Source: URNF01 sp045634325
Lineage (GTDB): Bacteria > Bacillota > Clostridia > Oscillospirales > Acutalibacteraceae
DNA length: 64,000 nucleotides
NCBI GenBank assembly: GCA_045634325.1
Contig: JAZRAA010000047.1
Coordinates: 1-64,000 of the forward strand
Direction: 5' to 3'
The translations under genes and the position numbers were made by a program. Under the pieces are notes generated by a model. It had not been told where the DNA came from. It saw nothing but the letters and a program-made list of their open reading frames with translations, and did no database searches. Below, piece by piece: positions 24,626 through 32,574 of the stretch (position 1 is its first letter; every line of letters begins with the position of its first letter).

Positions 24626-26404
24626 TTATTCGATGGTGGAACGCAGCGCATAGGTGCGTGCATACCGTTCATAACTTTGACGGAAATCTTCGCTCGGACG
24701 GGATTTGATTTTGCCCAGTCGCGCGTGGGTGTCAAAGGTGCCGTGCGCCGTTTCCAACAACGCCACGCCCACGTTGGAGCAGTGATCGGAAATGCGTTCA
24801 CAGTCGGTGAGGAAATCGGTGAGAATAAAGCCCAGTTCAATGGTGCAGTTACCATTTTGCAAGCGGGCGATATGACGAGCGCGAATGGTGTCAATCAAAT
24901 CGTCAATGACCTGCTCGAGCGGTTCGATATCCGCAGCGAGATTCACGTCGTTTTGTGCAAAAGCCTCGGCAGTGTTGCCCAAAATCTCTTTGACGGCATC
25001 CGCCAGCACACGCAATTCCAGTTTTGCTTCACGGGAGAACGAAATGCCTTTGTTCGCCATTTCTGCTGCGGTGTGCACCATGTTGGTGGCGTGGTCGCCG
25101 ATGCGTTCAAAGTCGCTGATAGCGTGCAACAACATCGTTGCCGTGCGGGCATCCGCCTCGCTCAAATCACAGCGGGACAGTTCCACCAAATAGGTGCCGA
25201 TGTGGTCTTCATACGCATCCAATTTCTTTTCTTGTTTGGAGATATCTTCCGCAACTGCGGTATCGTAATCATCAAACAATCCCAGTGCAGCAGACACGGT
25301 ATTGCATGCGAGATGCGCCATTTCCTTGGTTGCATCATACGATTTGGAAGCGGCGAGTGCGGGCATTTGGAACAAACGCTCATCCAGACCCACCGAAACG
25401 ATGGTTTTCTTGGATTTCGCATCGTTGTCCTCGCCGCGAACCAGCCAGCAAGTCATTTTTTCGAGCAAACCGGTCACCGGCAACAGCACAGCGGTGTTGA
25501 GTACGTTGAAGATGGTGTGAATAATTGCGATGCCCACGGGGGAAGCCGCCGTATCCACGAAAGCAAAATCAATGAACAGATTTGCCAAACTCCACAGCAC
25601 CAGCCATACAATCATGCCGACAACCTTGATCAGCACGTGGCAAACAGCAACACGTTTGGCATCTTTTTTAGTGCCCGGCAACGCCATCAAAGCGGAAATG
25701 CAAGTGCCGATGTTCTGACCCATAATGAGCGGAATAGCGGTTGCATAGGTAACAGCACCGGTCAGCGACAATGCCTGCAATACACCCACCGAAGCGGAGG
25801 AGGATTGGATGATGGCAGTAAATACCGTACCCACCAACACGCCCAAAATCGGGTTACTGAACGCCGTGAGGATGCTGGTGAAAGCCGGCATATCTGCAAG
25901 CGGTTCCACTGCATCACTCATCATGGTCATGCCATACATCAAAACCGCAAAACCTACACAAATGGTGCCGATGTTCTGCCGCTTTTCCTTTTTGGACATG
26001 AGCAGCATCATTGCGCCTATGAGCGCAATAATCGGAGAGAAGTTAGCGGGTTTCAACAACTGAATAAACACGTTGCCCGATTCAATACCGGTGAGCGACA
26101 AAATCCACGCAGTCATGGTGGTACCGATATTGGAACCCATCACCACACCAATAGATTGGGAGAAAGTCATCAGGCCCGCATTCACCAAGCCGACCAACAT
26201 AACCGTCACAGCAGAAGACGACTGGATAACGGCGGTAACTACCGTACCGACCGCGAGGCCTTTCACTTTACTGCCGGTGATTTTCTGCAGAATGCTCTGC
26301 ATTTTGCCGCCCGCCAATTTTTCCAAGCCGGCAGACAACACGTGCATACCGTACAGGAAAAACGCCAAGCCGCCACATAACATAATGACGCTGAAAATGT
26401 CCAT
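24626..26404 (-). CDS. Na/phosphate cotransporter with C-terminal PhoU-like domain
   Basis: The 592-residue NptA/YjbB-type protein has two inverted membrane repeats, each with the QSSSA signature (near residues 63 and 205). A cytoplasmic PhoU-like helical domain (~360-560, with LLHAISDFERIGDHATNM) follows. It imports or exports phosphate coupled to sodium. The ATG at 26,404 is preferred because the ATG three codons upstream touches the AAAGGA site. Confidence 0.92.
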   Translation of the reverse strand: MDIFSVIMLCGGLAFFLYGMHVLSAGLEKLAGGKMQSILQKITGSKVKGLAVGTVVTAVIQSSSAVTVMLVGLVNAGLMTFSQSIGVVMGSNIGTTMTAWILSLTGIESGNVFIQLLKPANFSPIIALIGAMMLLMSKKEKRQNIGTICVGFAVLMYGMTMMSDAVEPLADMPAFTSILTAFSNPILGVLVGTVFTAIIQSSSASVGVLQALSLTGAVTYATAIPLIMGQNIGTCISALMALPGTKKDAKRVAVCHVLIKVVGMIVWLVLWSLANLFIDFAFVDTAASPVGIAIIHTIFNVLNTAVLLPVTGLLEKMTCWLVRGEDNDAKSKKTIVSVGLDERLFQMPALAASKSYDATKEMAHLACNTVSAALGLFDDYDTAVAEDISKQEKKLDAYEDHIGTYLVELSRCDLSEADARTATMLLHAISDFERIGDHATNMVHTAAEMANKGISFSREAKLELRVLADAVKEILGNTAEAFAQNDVNLAADIEPLEQVIDDLIDTIRARHIARLQNGNCTIELGFILTDFLTDCERISDHCSNVGVALLETAHGTFDTHARLGKIKSRPSEDFRQSYERYARTYALRSTIE

Positions 26405-26535
26405 ATTTTTCATTCCTTTTCTTTTTTGCTCGTAGGCCCATTCGCCCAGTATGACCTTACTATACTATTTCTAAGTTAAAAACAAATAGGTGCAATGTTA
26501 AATCTATGTAAAATCCGTGTGCGAGAGTATCGCTA

Positions 26536-26564
26536 TTTACAAATCGTTTGAAATATGGTATACT
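26536..26564 (+). promoter_or_regulatory. Predicted sigma-A promoter of the hydrogenase-maturation operon
   Basis: TTTACA-17 nt-TATACT, with TATGG as an extended -10, lies ~130 nt upstream of the regulator gene. It predicts a ~120-nt leader that contains an intrinsic terminator. Confidence 0.65.
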
Positions 26565-26650
26565 ATATACAATTCCTGACATTAAGCGTAACAATGCTGC
26601 GTGAAAGGATGCGTGTTATACAATATAAGCAGGGGATACCTGCGTTTGTG

Positions 26651-26680
26651 AGCCGCATCCCGAGGGATGCGGCTTTTTTT
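26651..26680 (+). terminator. Intrinsic terminator in the leader of the hyd maturation operon
   Basis: GCCGCATCC and GGATGCGGC form a 9-bp GC-rich stem with a CGAG loop followed by seven T. The AGGAGG ribosome binding site of the next gene begins on the very next base. The gene to the left runs on the other strand, so this terminator can only act on the leader transcript. A second small hairpin (GCAGG-GGATA-CCTGC) lies ~10 nt upstream. Confidence 0.8.
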
Positions 26681-26692
26681 AGGAGGAAAATG

Positions 26693-26950
26693 ATGGATAC
26701 GCGAATTGCCGTGATGAGTATTATCGTCGAAAACAGCGATGCGGTCGAACAAATCAACGCCATATTACATGCCTACGGTACATACATTATCGGGCGTATG
26801 GGATTGCCGTACCCCAAGCGCAACGTGAGCATCATCAGCATTGCGCTGGATGCCCCCGCAGATGCTATTTCGGCATTGGCGGGTAAAATCGGTGGGCTGA
26901 CGGGTGTAAGCGTCAAAACCGCCTATTCGAGTGTGCAAAGCCATGCATAA
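26693..26950 (+). CDS. TM1266-like iron-only hydrogenase system regulator (ACT-type)
   Basis: The 85-residue protein fits the TM1266/hydrogenase-system putative regulator family: MDTRIAVMSIIVENSDAVEQ, then GRMGLPYPKRNVSIISIALD, a short ACT-like fold. Such genes sit beside hydE/hydG/hydF in many clostridia. Start at 26,693 (the second of two adjacent ATGs) gives the better 6-nt spacing from AGGAGG. Its end overlaps hydE by 8 nt. Confidence 0.85.
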   Translation: MDTRIAVMSIIVENSDAVEQINAILHAYGTYIIGRMGLPYPKRNVSIISIALDAPADAISALAGKIGGLTGVSVKTAYSSVQSHA

Positions 26951-27992
26951 GACGGTTTTAACGCTGATTGACAAGCTCGCAAAAGAGCGTCGATTGACCG
27001 TAGAGGAATATGAAACGCTCATCACCCACCGCAACGAAAAAGCCGCTCGAAAATTAGCGGAATTGGCAGTGCGGGCACGAAAAGCCGTGTACGGCAACAC
27101 GGTTTTCGTGCGTGGATTGATTGAAGTGAGTAATATTTGTCAAAACAATTGTCTGTACTGCGGTATTCGCAGCGGCAACGCAAACTGTGTGCGGTATCGA
27201 CTGAGCCGTGCGGATATTCTGGATTGCTGCAAAGAAGGGTATGCACTGGGGTTTCGCACTTTCGTTTTACAAGGCGGCGAGGACCCCGCTTTCACCGACG
27301 AATTTTTGTGCGACGTCATCCGTACCATCAAAGAAACCTACCCCGATTGCGCCGTGACATTGTCGTTGGGAGAACGTTCTTTTGAAAGTTACAAAGCGCT
27401 CAAAGAAGCGGGAGCTGACCGCTATTTATTGCGGCACGAAACCGCTGACACCCGACACTACGCTTTGTTGCATCCCGCTGAAATGACCCTTGCAACACGC
27501 TTGCAGTGCTTAAACGACCTCAAATCTCTCGGTTATCAAGTGGGGTGCGGGTTTATGGTGGGTTCGCCGCACCAAACCGCCATGCACTTGGCACAAGACT
27601 TGAAATTTGTGGAAGAATTTACCCCCGCCATGTGCGGTATCGGGCCGTTCATTCCGCAAAAAGATACCCCTTTCCACGATAAAGAGGCGGGGACAGTGGA
27701 ACTGACCTGCTATCTGTTGTCGATTCTGCGGTTGATGCATCCGCATCTGCTACTGCCCGCCACCACGGCGCTGGGGTCGATTGACCCAAACGGACGGGAA
27801 ATGGGTATTTTGGCGGGTGCCAACGTGGTGATGCCTAACCTATCCCCCGCATCGGTGCGTAAAAAATATGCGCTGTATGACAACAAGCTCACCGACGGCG
27901 AAGAGTCGGCACAATGCAAAGCGGCGCTCGAACAGCGCATGCAAACCATTGGATATCAAGTGGTCACCGACCGTGGTGACGTGCGTTATTAA
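26943..27992 (+). CDS. hydE: [FeFe]-hydrogenase maturase HydE (radical SAM)
   Basis: This 349-residue radical SAM enzyme acts in assembly of the H-cluster 2Fe subsite. The cluster motif CQNNCLYC (CX3CX2C) is at ~55-62, followed by LQGGEDP and a BioB/HydE-type barrel. The start ATG overlaps the stop of the TM1266-like gene, suggesting coupling. The next gene, hydG, starts 12 nt downstream behind AAGGAG. Confidence 0.93.
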   Translation: MHKTVLTLIDKLAKERRLTVEEYETLITHRNEKAARKLAELAVRARKAVYGNTVFVRGLIEVSNICQNNCLYCGIRSGNANCVRYRLSRADILDCCKEGYALGFRTFVLQGGEDPAFTDEFLCDVIRTIKETYPDCAVTLSLGERSFESYKALKEAGADRYLLRHETADTRHYALLHPAEMTLATRLQCLNDLKSLGYQVGCGFMVGSPHQTAMHLAQDLKFVEEFTPAMCGIGPFIPQKDTPFHDKEAGTVELTCYLLSILRLMHPHLLLPATTALGSIDPNGREMGILAGANVVMPNLSPASVRKKYALYDNKLTDGEESAQCKAALEQRMQTIGYQVVTDRGDVRY

Positions 27993-28004
27993 GGAGAATG
28001 TTTT

Positions 28005-29462
28005 ATGGTACAATACAATCCCAAATCTTTGAAAGCAGAAGAATTTATACACGACGGTGAAATCCGTGAAACGCTGGCATACGCCGAAGAAAATAAAAAT
28101 GATTTCGAGTTGATTGAACAAATTCTCGAAAAAGCGCGTCCGAAAAAGACCGAAACGGGTTATGTGTGTGCGGGACTTTCTCATCGTGAAGCATCGGTGT
28201 TGCTCGCTTGCGAAGACCCGCAGATTATTGAGAAAATTTATGCGATTGCGGAAGAAATTAAACTCGCGTTTTACGGCAATCGCATCGTCATTTTCGCGCC
28301 GCTGTACCTGTCCAACTATTGCGTCAACGGCTGTGTATACTGTCCGTATCACTTGAAAAACAAGACCATCCCTCGCAAAAAACTCACCCAAGAAGAAGTG
28401 AAAGCGGAAGTGATTGCACTGCAAGATATGGGACATAAACGCCTTGCTATTGAAGCGGGCGAAGACCCCGTAAACAATCCGCTGGAATACATACTCGAAT
28501 GTATCAAAACCATTTACAGCGTGCATCACAAAAACGGCGATATCCGCCGTGTGAACGTCAACATCGCCGCTACCACGGTAGAAAACTACCGCAAGCTCAA
28601 AGAAGCGGGTATCGGCACCTACATTTTGTTCCAGGAAACCTATCACAAGGAAAGTTATTTGAAACTGCATCCCACCGGCCCCAAACACGACTATGATTAT
28701 CACACCGAAGCCATGGACCGTGCCATGCAAGGCGGCATTGACGATGTGGGACTGGGTGTGTTGTTCGGGCTGGAACTGTATAAATATGAATTTGCAGGAT
28801 TGCTGATGCACGCCGAACATCTGGAAGCGGTGCACGGCGTCGGTCCGCACACCATCAGTGTGCCGCGTCTCAAACGTGCTGATGACATCGACCCTGATGA
28901 ATTTGATAACGGCATTGATGACGATACCTTTGCGAAAATCACCGCTTGTATCCGTCTTGCCGTGCCGTATACGGGTATGATTATTTCCACCCGCGAAAAC
29001 GAGCAGGTGCGTTCCCGTTTACTCAAACTCGGCATCTCACAGGTCAGCGGCGGTTCTCGTACTTCGGTCGGCGGGTATGCGGGGTATGCGCCCGACGAGC
29101 GTCCGCACGATACCGAACAGTTTGACGTTTCCGACCAACGTTCACTGGACGAAGTGGTGCGCTGGTTGATGGAAAACGGACACATTCCTTCGTTTTGCAC
29201 CGCCTGCTACCGTGAAGGGCGTACCGGTGACCGCTTTATGAGCCTGTGTAAATCCGGTCAAATTCTCAATTGCTGTCATCCCAATGCGCTGATGACTTTA
29301 TCGGAGTATTTAGAGGACTATGCTTCAAAAGAAACCAAGGCTGTCGGTTACGATATGGTGGAAAAAGAACTGACCCGTATCCCCAAAGCGAAAGTCCGTG
29401 AGATAGCAGAAATGAACATCGAGGATATCAAAAATTCCAATCGTCGTGATTTTAGATTCTAA
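28005..29462 (+). CDS. hydG: [FeFe]-hydrogenase maturase HydG (tyrosine lyase)
   Basis: This 485-residue radical SAM enzyme cleaves tyrosine to make the CO and CN ligands of the H-cluster. The SAM cluster motif CVNGCVYC is at ~104-111. The C-terminal second-cluster motif CTAC...CC (~402-430) distinguishes HydG from ThiH. It lies between hydE and hydF in a compact operon. Confidence 0.95.
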   Translation: MVQYNPKSLKAEEFIHDGEIRETLAYAEENKNDFELIEQILEKARPKKTETGYVCAGLSHREASVLLACEDPQIIEKIYAIAEEIKLAFYGNRIVIFAPLYLSNYCVNGCVYCPYHLKNKTIPRKKLTQEEVKAEVIALQDMGHKRLAIEAGEDPVNNPLEYILECIKTIYSVHHKNGDIRRVNVNIAATTVENYRKLKEAGIGTYILFQETYHKESYLKLHPTGPKHDYDYHTEAMDRAMQGGIDDVGLGVLFGLELYKYEFAGLLMHAEHLEAVHGVGPHTISVPRLKRADDIDPDEFDNGIDDDTFAKITACIRLAVPYTGMIISTRENEQVRSRLLKLGISQVSGGSRTSVGGYAGYAPDERPHDTEQFDVSDQRSLDEVVRWLMENGHIPSFCTACYREGRTGDRFMSLCKSGQILNCCHPNALMTLSEYLEDYASKETKAVGYDMVEKELTRIPKAKVREIAEMNIEDIKNSNRRDFRF

Positions 29463-29480
29463 CGAGATGAGGTGGCATAT

Positions 29481-30674
29481 ATGTCATTACAACAAGTAAC
29501 CGCGGGTGAGCGGTTGCATATCGGCTTTTTCGGTATGCGTAATGCAGGTAAATCCAGCCTCGTCAACGCTGTCACGGGACAAAATCTCTCGGTGGTGTCC
29601 GACACCAAAGGTACCACCACTGACCCTGTCAAAAAAACAATGGAATTGTTGCCACTCGGTCCCGTGGTCATCATTGACACGCCCGGTTTGGACGACGAGG
29701 GTGATTTGGGTGCTCTGCGTATACAAAAAACGAAAGAAATGTTGCATATGACCGACATTGCCGTGTTGGTGGTGGATGCCGCCGTTGGTATGTCGGCTAA
29801 AGACAATGCGCTCAAATCGGAACTGCAAAAACGCAACATTCCCTTTGTAGTGGTGTTCAACAAAGCGGATACGATTGAAGAGAAAAATGCCGATACACTG
29901 TATGTCAGTGCGCAAACCGGTGAGGGCATTGAGACGCTCAAAGAAAAATTGGGCGCATTCGCAAGAGAAATGCAAAAAACCAAAGTGCCGGTTTCGGATA
30001 TGCTGCAAAAGGGTGATATGGTGATATTGGTCACCCCCATTGACGAGGCCGCCCCCAAAGGCAGACTGATTTTGCCGCAACAACTCGTTTTGCGGGATAT
30101 TCTGGATGCACACGCTACCGCTTTGGTTTGTCAGCCTGCGGAACTTTCCGAAATGCTCGCCTCTCTCACCCATGCGCCACGCATGGTCATCACCGATTCG
30201 CAGGTATTCGGTGCCGTATCCAAAATGGTGCCACCCGAAATCCCGCTGACATCCTTTTCCATTTTGATGGCACGGTATAAAGGGGATTTGGGGGCGCTGG
30301 TTGCGGGTGCCGCCGCACTCAAAAATCTCAAAGACGGCGACCGTGTGTTGATTGCCGAGGGGTGCACCCATCACCGCCAATGCAATGACATCGGCACGGT
30401 AAAAATGCCCGCTTGGATAAAAGAATTTTGCGGCGCAAACCCGCAATTTTCTTTCACGTCCGGCGGAGAATATCCCGAAAACCTCACCGATTTTGCGGCG
30501 ATTGTTCATTGCGGTGGGTGTATGCTCAACGATGCGGCAATGCAACACCGTATCAATGCCGCGAAACAAGCGGGCGTGCCGCTGGTTAATTATGGCATTG
30601 CGATTGCCGCCATGCACGGCATTTTGAAACGCAGTTTGGAACTGTTTCCCGACGTTTTGAAACTATTAGAATAA
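29481..30674 (+). CDS. hydF: [FeFe]-hydrogenase maturation GTPase HydF
   Basis: This 397-residue scaffold carries the 2Fe precursor to HydA. The N-terminal G domain has GMRNAGKSS (P-loop), TTTDP, DTPGLDD and NKAD. The C-terminal [4Fe-4S] site is EGCTHHRQC with HCGGC about 50 residues later, matching CxH...HCxxC. The ATG at 29,481 has GAGGTG 6 nt upstream. The hydrogenase structural gene itself is not in the window. Confidence 0.94.
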   Translation: MSLQQVTAGERLHIGFFGMRNAGKSSLVNAVTGQNLSVVSDTKGTTTDPVKKTMELLPLGPVVIIDTPGLDDEGDLGALRIQKTKEMLHMTDIAVLVVDAAVGMSAKDNALKSELQKRNIPFVVVFNKADTIEEKNADTLYVSAQTGEGIETLKEKLGAFAREMQKTKVPVSDMLQKGDMVILVTPIDEAAPKGRLILPQQLVLRDILDAHATALVCQPAELSEMLASLTHAPRMVITDSQVFGAVSKMVPPEIPLTSFSILMARYKGDLGALVAGAAALKNLKDGDRVLIAEGCTHHRQCNDIGTVKMPAWIKEFCGANPQFSFTSGGEYPENLTDFAAIVHCGGCMLNDAAMQHRINAAKQAGVPLVNYGIAIAAMHGILKRSLELFPDVLKLLE

Positions 30675-30675
30675 T

Positions 30676-30709
30676 AAAAAAGACACATCGCAAGATGTTT
30701 CTTTTTTTA
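30676..30709. terminator. Bidirectional terminator between hydF and the phosphatase gene
   Basis: AAAAAAGACACATC and GATGTTTCTTTTTT form a hairpin with a GCAA loop and A/T flanks on both sides. It serves hydF (stop at 30,674) and overlaps the stop of the convergent gene at 30,707. Confidence 0.8.
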
Positions 30710-31432
30710 ATGTCGTTCATTTTCGTTGGAATAGCATTCACAAAACCGTGCCGCAAAGGAAGGCGGTTCTCCGTTTGCGTACAAATGCGAAATGTCACCG
30801 AATCCGTTACAACGGAAATACGCAATACCCTTTCGGCGTTCCTCGGTTATGAGCGTGGTCACCGACGAGGGCGGCGCCACAAATCCTTGCCACAGTAGGA
30901 CGGGGGAAATGTGCAAAATATGGGACAACAACACACATTCCAAACCAAAATGGCAAACGATCACCACCGTGTCGTCGTTCTCACGGGTGACACGGAAATG
31001 TCCGCTTTCGTGCACATAACCGTGACTTGCGAGCAAGGCGTCCAGTTTTTCGCACACGTTGCGGTACAGCGGCTCTACGTTGCCGCTTTGCATAATATCG
31101 GTGGTCAGCCACGCATCCTTGTCATACAAGGCGGGCACAGCCGTCCATTTCTCCGTATACAAATCCCACGGCAAATGCTCATCACTCGCCGCTTCGTGTG
31201 CAATACGGGCGGGCAATTCACGCAACCAGTCACAAATCTCCATTTGGATACCCTTTTTCTCCAAAAAGGGTTTGGCTGTATCTTTCGCGCGACCGAGCGG
31301 CGAACAATACACCTTTGCAATATCCAATTTTTCCAATCGCTCGGACAAAAACGCCGCCTCACGCCAACCTTTTTCGGTGAGCGAATCGTTGACGTAATCG
31401 GGGTCTCCGTGCCGCACAATGATAAGTTTCAT
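30707..31432 (-). CDS. Histidine phosphatase (phosphoglycerate-mutase-like) family protein
   Basis: The 241-residue protein begins MKLIIVRHGDPDYVNDSLTE, with the catalytic RHG motif at residues 7-9 and CSPLGRAKDTA as the second phosphate pocket. A later VCHFGLE provides the second histidine. The substrate is unknown. It is 5 nt downstream of the PHP gene, with its ribosome binding site inside that gene's end, so the two form an operon. Confidence 0.88.
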   Translation of the reverse strand: MKLIIVRHGDPDYVNDSLTEKGWREAAFLSERLEKLDIAKVYCSPLGRAKDTAKPFLEKKGIQMEICDWLRELPARIAHEAASDEHLPWDLYTEKWTAVPALYDKDAWLTTDIMQSGNVEPLYRNVCEKLDALLASHGYVHESGHFRVTRENDDTVVIVCHFGLECVLLSHILHISPVLLWQGFVAPPSSVTTLITEERRKGIAYFRCNGFGDISHLYANGEPPSFAARFCECYSNENERH

Positions 31433-31437
31433 TTACA

Positions 31438-32112
31438 TTACTCCATCTTCAAACGATAATCGCCCTCACGCAACAGCTCCACAAAACGAGAGATGTCACG
31501 TACTCGTTCATGAAAATAGATGCCGCTTTCCAGCTTGGCATTCACCGAATGCGTGTCGTTGCCCGCAGTGCGAATGCACGTATCATCCACTGCCGCCAGC
31601 AATGCACGTCCGTTTTCGTCACCGACGTTGGAAGTGTTAAACACTTCAATCCCCTCAAATCCGTCCAAAACGGGTTCTACAAATGTGCCCATGTAGTCAC
31701 GGAAACGGAATGGATGCGCATACACGAGCAACGCGCCTGTTTCCTTGAAAATCGCAATGCGCTCTTCATGGCTTGCGTATCGCAATTCCTCGCATTCCCG
31801 CAAAAAGTCAATATCCACGCCGTAGCACAAAAACTCTTTGCCGTTTCCCATGTGTTCTTCCAAACCGAACAGAACATCGAAATCACATTTTGCGCCTTCT
31901 TCGCGCGCTTGCTCGTATGCACGAATATACGGTTCGACAAAGTCGCGCCACGGCAAAGATCGGTCAATGCAAGTGTTGCCGTGATAAAAATGGTTGGTCA
32001 GCACAAACCCGCTGTATCCGTTCTGTTTATATACACGTACCAACTCTTTAACGGTGTTATTGGCGCATTTACTGCATTCCGAGGAATGCACATGACTATC
32101 ATATAAAAACAT
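31438..32112 (-). CDS. PHP-domain metal-dependent phosphoesterase
   Basis: The 224-residue protein starts MFLYDSHVHSSECSKCA, whose HVH motif is the first metal site of PHP proteins. Further ligands are visible in TNHFYHG, FGLEEH, YAHPFR and GNDTHS. The start at 32,112 follows AAGGAG. It lies upstream of the histidine phosphatase, so both may act on related phosphate esters, but no pathway is assigned. Confidence 0.85.
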   Translation of the reverse strand: MFLYDSHVHSSECSKCANNTVKELVRVYKQNGYSGFVLTNHFYHGNTCIDRSLPWRDFVEPYIRAYEQAREEGAKCDFDVLFGLEEHMGNGKEFLCYGVDIDFLRECEELRYASHEERIAIFKETGALLVYAHPFRFRDYMGTFVEPVLDGFEGIEVFNTSNVGDENGRALLAAVDDTCIRTAGNDTHSVNAKLESGIYFHERVRDISRFVELLREGDYRLKME

Positions 32113-32195
32113 ACATAACTCCTTATAATGCAATGTTCCTTACCGCCAGTATACCATATCCTATATGCAAGTGCAAGATGAATAAAAGCGGATAG

Positions 32196-32348
32196 CCTTT
32201 TGTGTTCTCAAACGAATAAAAGGCGACAGGGCAAGTTGCACGGCAACTTGGTCGAATTTTGCTCGACCGCAAAACAGCGCGCTCGGTTTTGCAAAGCAAA
32301 ACACGCAAAATATCGCATAATCCTTTTGTGTTCTCAAACGAATAAAAG
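32196..32348. repeat. Direct repeat of a 27-bp unit next to tRNA-Pro
   Basis: The sequence CCTTTTGTGTTCTCAAACGA followed by ATAAAAG occurs at 32,196-32,222 and again at 32,322-32,348. An AATAAAAGC(G/A)GATA stretch accompanies both copies. The ~100 bp between them includes self-complementary GTTGC-GCAAC and TTTGC-GCAAA stretches. No coding function is seen. Confidence 0.7.
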
Positions 32349-32377
32349 CAGATACCCAAAAGGGTATCTGCTTTTAT
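32340..32377 (-). terminator. Terminator hairpin after tRNA-Pro
   Basis: AATAAAAGCAGATACCC and GGGTATCTGCTTTTATT form a perfect 17-bp stem with an AAAA loop directly after the tRNA 3' end on the minus strand. Confidence 0.75.
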
Positions 32378-32454
32378 TGGTCGAGGCGACAGGATTTGAA
32401 CCTGCGACCTCTGCGTCCCGAACGCAGCGCTCTACCAAACTGAGCCACGCCTCG
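32378..32454 (-). tRNA. tRNA-Pro (anticodon CGG), CCA encoded
   Basis: The minus strand folds as a standard cloverleaf. The acceptor is CGAGGCG/CGCCTCG with discriminator A, and the anticodon stem CTGCG/CGCAG holds loop TTCGGGA, so the anticodon is CGG (reads CCG). The T-loop is GTTCAAATC. The 3' CCA is encoded. Confidence 0.95.
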
Positions 32455-32530
32455 ATATTTTTTCAACTCGGTCATTATACTGTATATTTTTTGATTTGTC
32501 AACCGCATTTTTCAAATCATGAGATAAAAT

Positions 32531-32559
32531 TGCCCAAGCATCCGTAACGGATGCTTGGG
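32531..32559 (-). terminator. Intrinsic terminator after the AgcS symporter
   Basis: GCCCAAGCATCCG and CGGATGCTTGGGC form a 13-bp stem with a 3-nt loop. The minus strand continues AATTTTATC. It lies ~15 nt after the stop codon. Confidence 0.85.
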
Positions 32560-32574
32560 CAACCATTTAACGCC

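Noticed and set aside
24677..26380. 567-codon open frame opposite the Na/Pi cotransporter
   Set aside because: Its His/Gln-rich composition is typical of an antisense reading of a membrane protein gene; the opposite frame has clear QSSSA and PhoU motifs.
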